Of a stretch of DNA of 64,000 nucleotides, positions 48,514-55,894 are shown piece by piece. This stretch comes from a bacterium (GTDB lineage: Bacteria > Electryoneota > Electryoneia > Electryoneales > Electryoneaceae), in contig JAHLLB010000004.1 in the NCBI GenBank assembly GCA_020444425.1, forward strand, positions 1 to 64,000. Reading direction: 5' to 3'. The notes below the pieces were generated by a model. It was not told the DNA's origin and did no database searches. It saw only the letters and a list, made by a program, of their open reading frames with translations. Both the position numbers and the translations under genes were made by a program. Positions within the stretch are counted from its first letter, which is position 1, and the number at the start of each line of letters is the position of its first letter.

Positions 48514-50019
48514 TCACACCGGCATGTTCTGCAACTTGTCAATCAGCGTGCGCACCGCCGCAGCGCGGAAGATCCCCCACGCCTGCATGCTGCCACTCAG
48601 CATTTCCAACCGGTCCACCCACAGCGGCAGGTTTTCCAGCGCAACTGGGGCGTAATCCTCAATGCCTTCGTCCGTGTCAATCGGCATCGGATCGGCGTCC
48701 CCAATTTCAGCCAGGTACAACCGGCTTTCAAACGGGAGCATGTATTCGTCCGGCCCACTGTACGTCAGTGTCGCCAGCGGGATCGAGCGAATGCCTTCCA
48801 GCCCGGTTTCCTCGTACAGTTCCCGGTGGTATGCCGCCTGAATGTCCTCGCCACGATCCACCCCGCCACCCGGAATGCGATAGATCCCGGACGGGTAGTC
48901 AATCTTGCGTTGCAGACAAATTCGTCCATCGCTGCGGCGTAACGCGAACACCACCTCGCCGGAACGGTCTGACCGGGTAAACGGCCTGAAGTTCACGCCC
49001 GGCAGCCGCACATGCACCGGTTCAAAATCGAGCGGCTTCCCTTTCAGCTCGGAGATCATCGTCCCGGCCGCGACACCATCCGGCGACACGTCCGCGTGAC
49101 GGAATCCGAGATACTTGAACGCCTGTTCGATCGCAATCGCGCCGTGCAGGATGATATCGGCACGCAACGGATTGCCCGGCAGCTGGCGACGCTGGCTGAC
49201 TGTCATCTGCGACAGCTTCTCGACCAACGCACGCACGATATCACGATCGAGGTAGTTGATCGCGTCCGGCCCATGTTCTTTCGCGAGCAGCATCGGCACG
49301 TAGCCGGTGAGCGTCGTCGCGGTCGCGCCAATCAACGTGACTTCGGCGTCACGTGGCGGACGTTCGACATGCTTCAGCTGTTCCCGGACAACGTTCTTGA
49401 TGTGCTCCAGCTCCGCCGGAACCGGCGGATCACTGGTCGGTGCGGCTTTCCACAGGTGGCTGGCGCCCAGCTCGAGGCTGATGTACGATTCCGGAATCGC
49501 CCCGGAACCCACCGTCATCTCCACCGACCGGCCGCCGAGATCAAACGTCACCAGCGGCTTGAACCCGTGCCCGTTGACACGGCCCTTCTGCGTGAGCTGA
49601 AACTCACGCACGGCGAAAAACCCAGCGGCGGCTTCTTCCTTCGGCGTCAGGATGCGAGTGCTGACACCGTGATCCTCCTTGAGCCGGTTGATCAACTCGA
49701 CAGCGTTGTTCGCCTTGCGCAAAGCAGCGGTTCCGACCGCGCCCTGCACAACCGCGCCATGTTCCTTCGCTTCCTGGATCAGGTATGCGGCAGCATCGAG
49801 AACGCGTTCGATGGTCGCTTCGTCGATGTTGCCCTCTTCATCGATCCCCCGATTAAGTCGAGTTATTCGCTCATCGAGGTGAACGGTGCGGAAAGAATCT
49901 GCTTCGGGATAGCTGCAAATCGCGAGTTTCATAGCATTGCTGCCAATATCGAGCATGGCATGGAGTGGTGTTACGACGGGGGTGGTGCGAGCAGGACGAT
50001 CTTGTGCGACAGGCTGCAT
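48514..50019 (-). CDS. Ppx/GppA-type phosphatase fused to a Nudix hydrolase
   Basis: A 501-residue two-enzyme fusion. The N-terminal part of about 345 residues is an exopolyphosphatase/guanosine-pentaphosphatase domain of the actin-like ATPase superfamily: 'HAMLDIGSNAMKLAICSY', 'AVGTAALRKANN', 'ILTPKEEAAAGFFAVREF', 'VTFDLGGRSVEMTVGSG', 'SYISLELGASHLW', 'ADIILHGAIAIEQAF'. The C-terminal part (about residues 355-480) is a Nudix domain whose box 'GGVDRGEDIQAAYHRELYEE' (then TGL) matches Gx5Ex7REUxEExGU exactly. Start: ATG 50019 with GGAGG upstream; a GTG at 50046 is also in frame. Substrates could be polyphosphate or (p)ppGpp and a nucleoside diphosphate derivative. It lies 56 bases after the response regulator. 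Confidence 0.92.
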   Translation of the reverse strand: MQPVAQDRPARTTPVVTPLHAMLDIGSNAMKLAICSYPEADSFRTVHLDERITRLNRGIDEEGNIDEATIERVLDAAAYLIQEAKEHGAVVQGAVGTAALRKANNAVELINRLKEDHGVSTRILTPKEEAAAGFFAVREFQLTQKGRVNGHGFKPLVTFDLGGRSVEMTVGSGAIPESYISLELGASHLWKAAPTSDPPVPAELEHIKNVVREQLKHVERPPRDAEVTLIGATATTLTGYVPMLLAKEHGPDAINYLDRDIVRALVEKLSQMTVSQRRQLPGNPLRADIILHGAIAIEQAFKYLGFRHADVSPDGVAAGTMISELKGKPLDFEPVHVRLPGVNFRPFTRSDRSGEVVFALRRSDGRICLQRKIDYPSGIYRIPGGGVDRGEDIQAAYHRELYEETGLEGIRSIPLATLTYSGPDEYMLPFESRLYLAEIGDADPMPIDTDEGIEDYAPVALENLPLWVDRLEMLSGSMQAWGIFRAAAVRTLIDKLQNMPV

Positions 50020-50075
50020 GGGGATTCCTCCCAAACTGATGGGCACTCGCCGGTGGAATGCCGCGGTGGTAGGAC

Positions 50076-51071
50076 TCAGAAGCCATTCATTTTCGGGTCG
50101 CCTGCGGTCCAGTCCTGGCCGAGGCTGCGTACGAATTCCTCCACGGTTTCAACCACGTTGGTATCGAGATGCCCGTTTTCCACGGCGGCGTGCGCCATTC
50201 GCAACGCCTCCTTCATCGGTAACGGGCCTCGGTAGGGACGTTCAGTCACCAGCGCATCAACAAAATCGACAGCGGCGATGATGCGCGCGTTCAGCGGAAT
50301 GTCCTCACCCACCAACTGATCCGGATAGCCAGTGCCATCCATCCGTTCGTGGTGATGACGAATGATCGGCAGGCTCGGCTGCAGGCTGCGCAACGGCTTG
50401 CAGATTTCCTCGCCACGGATCGGGTGCGTGCGCATGATCTCACGTTCTTCCGGGGACAACGGTCCCGGCTTCAACAGGATCGCGTCCGGAATCGAAATCT
50501 TGCCGATGTCATGCAGAATTCCGCCACGCTGCAACGCCTGCAAGTCATCCTCGCTCACACCCAGGCGCTTGCCGATTGACACCGAATACGATGACAACCG
50601 CTTGCAATGCCCTTCGGTGTAGGAGTCCTTCGCTTCCACCGTCATCGCGAGCGAGAAGATGATCGACTCAGCACGTTCAAGGTCGTCGGTAAACTGCTTC
50701 AAACGCAGGAGCGAACGGATCCGTGCGGCGAGTTCAGACAGCTGGAACGGTTTGGAGATAAAATCGTCCGCCCCGGAATCGATACCGCGCACGCGGTCTT
50801 CCACACCACCGAGCCCGGTCAGCAGAACAACCGGCACGAGGCGCGTATCCGGGTTGGCCTTTATGCGCTGGCACAGCTCAAACCCGTCCATCACCGGCAT
50901 CATCACATCGCTGAGCACCAGGTCAGGTGGGCGGCTGGTCACCGCTTCAAATGCGTCTTTTCCGTTCTCGGCGAGCTGAGCCTCATACCCCAACGCCTCG
51001 AGCATCTGCCCGAGAACCTCGCGGGTATCAAGTTCATCCTCAGCAACGAGAATCCGGGGGATTGAGTTCAT
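50076..51071 (-). CDS. Response regulator with HD-GYP phosphodiesterase output
   Basis: A 331-residue two-domain protein. The receiver domain has 'RILVAEDELDTREVL', phosphoacceptor Asp55 in 'LVLSDVMMPVMDG' and Lys108 in 'DDFISKPF'. The HD-GYP output has 'HDIGKISIPDAILLKPG' (His188-Asp189), 'MRTHPIRGEEI', 'IIRHHHERMDGTGYP' (GYP at 249-251) and 'RIIAAVDFVDALVTERPYR'. All metal-ligand positions appear intact, so hydrolysis of cyclic di-GMP (or a related dinucleotide) is likely. The cognate histidine kinase is not in the window. It is followed on the same strand by the Ppx-Nudix gene, suggesting a shared nucleotide second-messenger theme. Confidence 0.93.
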   Translation of the reverse strand: MNSIPRILVAEDELDTREVLGQMLEALGYEAQLAENGKDAFEAVTSRPPDLVLSDVMMPVMDGFELCQRIKANPDTRLVPVVLLTGLGGVEDRVRGIDSGADDFISKPFQLSELAARIRSLLRLKQFTDDLERAESIIFSLAMTVEAKDSYTEGHCKRLSSYSVSIGKRLGVSEDDLQALQRGGILHDIGKISIPDAILLKPGPLSPEEREIMRTHPIRGEEICKPLRSLQPSLPIIRHHHERMDGTGYPDQLVGEDIPLNARIIAAVDFVDALVTERPYRGPLPMKEALRMAHAAVENGHLDTNVVETVEEFVRSLGQDWTAGDPKMNGF

Positions 51072-51156
51072 CGATTGGATCCTGTACTACCTTGAAAGAT
51101 ACGCACTCTAATTCAAGAATTGTCACAAAATTCCAGATTTGGTTTCTCTCGAGCGA

Positions 51157-52221
51157 TTACGAAGCGAGCACCAGAGAAACGTCTTCCTTCTCACCTACGG
51201 AACCGACATGCCAAGCGGTCTCCCCGCGCTCACGCATCCCCTTCAAGAAGTCCTCCACACGGCTCTCCGGTAACGAAATCAGGAGCCCACCCGATGTTTG
51301 CGGGTCAGAGGCCAGTCGTCGCATCTCATCCGGAACCGAGTCTTGAATGCGCGCATCCTTCTCCACGAATGCGAGATTCCGCCGCTCCCCACCGCTGAAG
51401 AACGAGCCCGAGGTGGCGACCTTCATCGCGCCGTCGATTGCCGGTAAGTTGCCCGCATTGAGCGTCACCGTCACTCCCGAAGCCACGGCCAACTCACGCG
51501 CATGTCCAATCAACCCGAACCCAGTAACATCGGTCGCGGCGTGGGCGTCGCATTCACGTGCGACCTCCGCCGCCGCACGGTTGAGCCGGACCATCACCTC
51601 CGTCATCGCACGGACAGCGTTCTCGTCCGACGCGTCATTCATCATTGCGTTCGAAATCAGCCCCGTGCCAAGCGGCTTGGTCAGAATCAACGCGTCCCCG
51701 GGCTGCGCGCCGGAATTGGCCAGCATCCCCTTGCTTGGATCGAGCACTCCGGTCACCGACAGACCAAACTTGATCTCCTGGTCCGACACCGAGTGCCCGC
51801 CGGCCACTGCCACGTTCGCCTCAGCGCAAACCGCCGCCGCGCCACGCAGAATGTCCGCCAGCACCTCCTCCGGCAATTTGCCATCGGGGAAGGCGACGAT
51901 GTTCAGCGCCGTCACCGGCGTCCCACCCATCGCATACACGTCCGACAGGCTGTTCGCCGCGGCGATCCGGCCATAATCGTAAGCGTCGTCCACGATCGGC
52001 GTGAAAAAGTCGAGCGTCAGAACAAGGGCGAGCTCATCCGTCAGCCGATACACGCCTGCATCGTCCAGAGTCGAGGGTCCGACCAACAAATTCGGGTGCT
52101 GCTGTTTCGGCAGCAGCGGCAAGATGCGATCCAGCACCGCCGGATCAAGCTTGCTCGCTCAACCGGCGCACCGAGTAAACTGGGTCAAACGGAACCGTTC
52201 GCTGGCTTTCTTCGTCGTCAT
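51157..52221 (-). CDS. selD: Selenide, water dikinase (selenophosphate synthase), selenocysteine-containing
   Basis: Makes selenophosphate from selenide and ATP, the selenium donor for Sec-tRNA. Read conventionally, the frame starts at a GTG at 52137 and lacks the active-site loop. Read upstream through one TGA (52159-52161), it reaches the ATG at 52221 and gives 354 residues starting MTTKKASERFRLTQFTRCAG-Sec-ASKLDPAVLDRIL. This aligns with Escherichia coli 'IRLTQYSHGAGC' with Sec21 at the position of catalytic Cys17. Downstream, 'LTLDFFTPIVDDAYDYGRIAAANSLSDVYAMGG', 'VAGGHSVSDQEIKFGLSVTG', 'TDVTGFGLIGH' and 'ASDPQTSGGLLI' are all standard. A SECIS-like hairpin follows the TGA. selA, selB and selC are not in this window. 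Confidence 0.93.
52119..52158 (-). promoter_or_regulatory. Bacterial SECIS-like hairpin after the selD TGA
   Basis: Directly after the TGA on the minus strand, GATCCGGC (52139-52146) pairs with GCTGGATC (52128-52135), with one G-T wobble, closing a GGT loop (52136-52138). A lower stem GCAAG/CTTGC extends it. The GGT loop is 20 bases from the TGA, within the range known for bacterial SECIS elements, whose apical loops begin with G. Confidence 0.8.
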
Positions 52222-52451
52222 CGTTTCCCGTTCCGAAATCGTTATGGAATGCAGTCGTATGTAGCACCGCGCAACCTTCCCGCGCAAGCACAACCACAAG
52301 ACTCGAACCCAGTTAAAGTCAGCGAATACAAAACTTATCGAATTTTAACGCAAACTAAACTGGCATGCGTATTGCAAAACTCACCTTTGGTTTTTTAGAG
52401 TTCGTTTTTGGAACAAAAAACAAGTCATAGTCAAGATATCGCGAGTTATCG

Positions 52452-52805
52452 ATGAGTTTATTGAGCGCCACAGACCTGGCGATCCAGGCTCGGAAAATCG
52501 CCCATGATTTGTGTGCAAAGATGCAGGCGTTGAACACAGGAAATGGCAACCGTCATGAGCTGGTTGACGCATGCAAGAGCCTGCAAGTTCGAGTTTCTCA
52601 GGTTGTGGACGAGCTCGAACGATCGCTGGTGCACGAAGATGAGACAGTTGCCGTCACCTTCTTCCCGTTCCGGCAGCAGGGCGACGACGTGACTGAACCG
52701 CAGGTTCGTGAATCCGGATCCAGCTATCGCGTCGGTGATTCCCCCGCGGAACAACACCGCGGCACCATGATGCTGCCATCGACACCACCCGAGGAGTCAG
52801 AATAA
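52452..52805 (+). CDS. Small helical protein of unknown function
   Basis: A 117-residue ORF starting with ATG at 52452. The N-terminal 65 residues look helical ('DLAIQARKIAHDLCAKMQAL', 'LQVRVSQVVDELERSLV'); the rest is polar and probably disordered. I recognise no family and see no good ribosome-binding site. It is supported by its length, an acceptable codon pattern and a hairpin 36 bases after its stop. Confidence 0.5.
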   Translation: MSLLSATDLAIQARKIAHDLCAKMQALNTGNGNRHELVDACKSLQVRVSQVVDELERSLVHEDETVAVTFFPFRQQGDDVTEPQVRESGSSYRVGDSPAEQHRGTMMLPSTPPEESE

Positions 52806-52840
52806 ATCCAGGCAACAGATGTGATGTGTGGGAAGCGCGG

Positions 52841-52870
52841 AACGGGCGGAGCCAAATGGCCCCGCCCGTT
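52841..52870. terminator. Hairpin between convergent genes
   Basis: AACGGGCGG and CGCCCGTT with further pairing GGCC/GGCC inside. It lies between the small ORF and the HAD-like gene. There is no strong T run on either side. Confidence 0.55.
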
Positions 52871-52899
52871 CATTTGTATCATCCAGCCACTGCGTTTAC

Positions 52900-53670
52900 T
52901 CAGGTACGCAGGAAGTTCTTCACCACATGAATCCCATCCGCCAGCTCATCCTCGTTCTCACGGAATGTATCCACCAGCACCACGCTCGCGTCCGGGAATT
53001 GCTTACGGAACAGATTGCACGCGTTCGGCTCATTATCGAACACCGCGATCACCTCACCCGCCTCGGTAATCGGCTTGATCAGGTCTTGCTTGAATTTGAA
53101 CTCGTCCGCACCGTCCACATCGCTCATGAACAACGCGCCCACCTCGCCACGCGGAGCGGGCAGCTCGTACATACTCAACGAGCGTTCGGTGCCGAATGTC
53201 GACTTGTTCCGATTCCGCTTGCCGGCGAGATACAGCGTCGTTGACCCGGCTTTTGATAATTCCTTAATGAAGTCGACAATGCCCGGCGTCGGCAAATCAA
53301 ACATGATGTACTGGTCGCTGGTCGCCTTCTTGTCGTACTGCTCCTGAATCCAGCCGAGGATGCCCTCTTCCACAATGCCGACGTCGCGCAGCGTGTCCTT
53401 AAGATCAAACTTCATCGTGCGCGGTTTGATTGACGCGATCGCGGTGCGGTGTTCATCCGTCAGCGGGATTTCCGGATTCTGATCCATGATCAGATCGGCG
53501 AGGACTTTCATCACCCGCGGACGTTTGTCCAACAGGCAATCGTCCACATCGACCACGACCAGCGGCAACGTCTTGCCACGGTTGAAGATTTCGCGGGACT
53601 TGTCGGCCAGCTGCTCAAACAGCTCGGCGGGATGTATCGTTCGGTTCTGGAGATCGTCGGCGTTCAGCAT
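52900..53670 (-). CDS. HAD-superfamily-like protein
   Basis: A 256-residue cytoplasmic protein starting at the ATG at 53670 (AAGGA upstream). Motif I of haloacid-dehalogenase-type phosphatases is clear: 'PLVVVDVDDCLLDKRPRV' (DxDxC instead of DxDxT). A motif II-like segment is 'STTLYLAGKRNRNKS', and the late acidic motif is 'EVIAVFDNEPNACNLF', close to the family pattern 'GDxxxD' but with Asn. Similar proteins are annotated as HAD hydrolases acting on small phosphate esters or nucleotides. The substrate is not predictable. It is monocistronic. Confidence 0.82.
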   Translation of the reverse strand: MLNADDLQNRTIHPAELFEQLADKSREIFNRGKTLPLVVVDVDDCLLDKRPRVMKVLADLIMDQNPEIPLTDEHRTAIASIKPRTMKFDLKDTLRDVGIVEEGILGWIQEQYDKKATSDQYIMFDLPTPGIVDFIKELSKAGSTTLYLAGKRNRNKSTFGTERSLSMYELPAPRGEVGALFMSDVDGADEFKFKQDLIKPITEAGEVIAVFDNEPNACNLFRKQFPDASVVLVDTFRENEDELADGIHVVKNFLRT

Positions 53671-53813
53671 GAGATATGTCCTTCAGTTGTCGCCACGGGG
53701 GGGACAGGTGCAAAACCGGGTTCAGTCTCTTGGTTACCCGTGAATTTGTGATGAAAAGTACGAACTCTGAACCCCGAACGAAACTCGAGGGAGACGGGCA
53801 GAAGACAGTCATC

Positions 53814-53910
53814 GGTGCTCAGTGCTCAGTGCTCAGTACTCAGTACTCAGTACTCAGTGGTCAGTGGGCTGCGGGATGCGGACTGCGGGATGCGGACTGC
53901 GGGATGCGGA
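53814..53910. repeat. Heptamer arrays (GTGCTCA/GTACTCA and GCGGGAT-GCGGACT)
   Basis: About seven copies of GTGCTCA or GTACTCA, then about three copies of a 14-base unit made of two related heptamers, GCGGGAT and GCGGACT. It lies between the HAD-like and TPR genes. The rest of this gap (53671-54047) shows nothing else. Confidence 0.85.
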
Positions 53911-54047
53911 CAGTGTACCGTAATTCGGTCGCCAGTGATGCGTGATCGCAGGCTGTGAGATGCTGTGTGACACCGCGTAGCGGTGAAGGGTGGTTAGCGT
54001 GTGGCTTCAGCCACACGAACAGGTCCGCCTCCCCTCCCCACCTCGCC

Positions 54048-55592
54048 TTAGTTATTCAGCCAGTAGGGCAACTTGCGGGGCGTGTCCGATCCGGACACCT
54101 CGGGATCTTCTGCCGAAGCTGCCCACGCCAGCTCCTTCACCTTTTCCGTCGCCAGTTCATGCCACGCGGCATACTCCGGCTGGTTTGCGGTGGCGAGGGC
54201 GAGGGCTTCGTAGGCGTCGTAAGCTTCCGTCGATTCCCCTTGTTTTTCCAGCAACGGCGCCAGCTTGAACAGCGCTTCCGGCTGGCCGGGGTGGACACGT
54301 AGCGCCTGACGGTAGGTGCGGATGGCATCCTTCTCCTCGTGCCGCGTGATTTGAGCCGCGCCGAGGGCCAGGTGAACCGATATATTCTGCGGATCGAGTT
54401 TCACCGCACTGCGGAAGGAACGGATCGCTTTGGTGAGGTCGTTCTGTTCGAGCCGCAGCATGCCGAGGAGATAGTGCGCGTGGGCCAGTCCGGAATCGAG
54501 ATCGATGGCGCGTTTGACCGCTTTTTCCGCGCCGGGAAGGTCCCCTGCTTCACGCAACGCGAGCGCCTGGTTCAACCGATACCAGCCCTCGGGTTCGACC
54601 GCCTGCTCCGCCGCCATGCCGTACGCCCACGCCGCCTTCTCGTAGTCTTCCAGCTGGTAGTTCGCGTAGCCGAGCTCCGTGAACAGAACCGGGTCCTGCT
54701 CCCCATAACGGCGGGCCTGTTCAAGCGCTTCCACGCCCAGCCGGTAATGGCCTTCATGAATCAACCGGATGCCGCGGTCGCGCAGCTTGACCGGACTCTC
54801 CAGCGTCAACGACGGCGGTTTGTACAATCCAGATTTAGTAAACGAGCCACCTTCCTGGAAGAAGATTTTCGGGGAGGTGCCGGCTGCACCCGTTTCACTC
54901 CCAGCCGCATTCTCGGCACTGTCGGCGACCGTCCCCGTGAGCTCACCGTTTACCCAGGCGAGCGCTTTCTTCGCGTCTGCATTGACCGCATCCAACTCGA
55001 GCGCGGCCTCGAGCGCTTCCGCCGCCGCGCCGCGCTGACCGAGACGTCCATAGAGGACACCGAGGGCGACCAGCGACGCGCCATGCGTCGGCTCCAGATC
55101 AACCGCCCGCTGGTACGCAGTGACGGCCTGCTGCAGGTTGCCGGTCTCCGCTAACGCTCGGGCGTAATTGCGCCACGCCGACGCCATGTCCGGCGCGACG
55201 TCGGTGCCGTGCTTGTAGGCGTTGACCGCACCTTCCGCATAACCCGTGTCGGTAAACAGTATGCCAAGCAGATTCCACGCCGGGTAAAAGTCCGGCGCAA
55301 TCGCGACCACCTGGTGCATCGCGGAGATGGCGTTCGCCTGCCGGCCAAACTGCTGTAGCAACCGGCCCGCACGGTACAACGCGCGGTAATGTTCGCCATC
55401 GAGCTCGTATGCCTCCCGGTAGGCAGCGTACGCCTGTTCGAGCTCTCCCTGCTCTTCGAAGCTCCGGCCATCCGCGAAGTACTGGTTGGCTCGACCGGTG
55501 TCCAGAATCGGCAACGTCTGCGCTGAAACGGCAGATATACCCAACGTGACAACGCACAGCATCAGAAGTAAATGTTTGTAAAACTTATACAT
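54048..55592 (-). CDS. Exported TPR-repeat protein
   Basis: A 514-residue protein with a signal peptide ('HLLLMLCVVTLGISAVSAQ'). There are two blocks of tetratricopeptide repeats. Residues about 35-205 hold five ('GRSFEEQGELEQAYAAYREAYELD', 'LGILFTDTGYAEGAVNAYKHG', 'YARALAETGNLQQAVTAYQRAVDLEPTHG', 'LGVLYGRLGQRGAAAEALEAALELD' and one more). After a linker of about 60 residues, six more lie at about 275-480. Such periplasmic or outer-membrane TPR proteins serve as assembly scaffolds, including in type IX secretion systems. That link is suggested only by the surrounding sorted proteins. It is divergent from the C25 peptidase gene. Confidence 0.9.
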   Translation of the reverse strand: MYKFYKHLLLMLCVVTLGISAVSAQTLPILDTGRANQYFADGRSFEEQGELEQAYAAYREAYELDGEHYRALYRAGRLLQQFGRQANAISAMHQVVAIAPDFYPAWNLLGILFTDTGYAEGAVNAYKHGTDVAPDMASAWRNYARALAETGNLQQAVTAYQRAVDLEPTHGASLVALGVLYGRLGQRGAAAEALEAALELDAVNADAKKALAWVNGELTGTVADSAENAAGSETGAAGTSPKIFFQEGGSFTKSGLYKPPSLTLESPVKLRDRGIRLIHEGHYRLGVEALEQARRYGEQDPVLFTELGYANYQLEDYEKAAWAYGMAAEQAVEPEGWYRLNQALALREAGDLPGAEKAVKRAIDLDSGLAHAHYLLGMLRLEQNDLTKAIRSFRSAVKLDPQNISVHLALGAAQITRHEEKDAIRTYRQALRVHPGQPEALFKLAPLLEKQGESTEAYDAYEALALATANQPEYAAWHELATEKVKELAWAASAEDPEVSGSDTPRKLPYWLNN

Positions 55593-55699
55593 AATCGATC
55601 CGGTTCGCGGACGTACGCACGGCTTCTACTCGAATTATCGGCAGCCAAACGCCGAACCTCGAGCCCGCCCTCTCTCCTATTGAAACGTCTCCGATTTTT

Positions 55700-55713
55700 T
55701 TAACCGAGCCTAA
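55700..55713 (+). promoter_or_regulatory. Possible TTAGG-N4-CCTAA-type site
   Basis: TTAACCGAGCCTAA in the divergent promoter region (55593-55894) of the TPR and C25 peptidase genes. The right arm CCTAA is exact and the left arm has one or two changes, so this is the weakest of the four sites. I see nothing else in this gap. Confidence 0.3.
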
Positions 55714-55894
55714 CCTCCTTTCTTTCGTTGACCATTTTCATACGGTAGCTTTAGGCACGGTTCATGATACGGGTCCAACCTATCTTCGCGCGCACGCCGA
55801 CCTGTCTACGTTCTTATCTTACAGGCCAGTACGGCATTTCTGATGAACCGGGAAAAACCAGTATGAAGAATCCAGATCCGAGGAGACTGATTCC

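Noticed and set aside
51157-52137. selD as a 5'-truncated or pseudogene copy starting at GTG 52137
   Set aside because: The same frame upstream of a single TGA encodes the missing SelD N-terminus, and a SECIS-like hairpin follows. Selenocysteine explains the interruption better.
52261-52320. tRNA-like text GGTTCGAGTC upstream of selD, considered as tRNA-Sec
   Set aside because: No T-arm stem can be formed around it and no acceptor stem or long variable arm is present.
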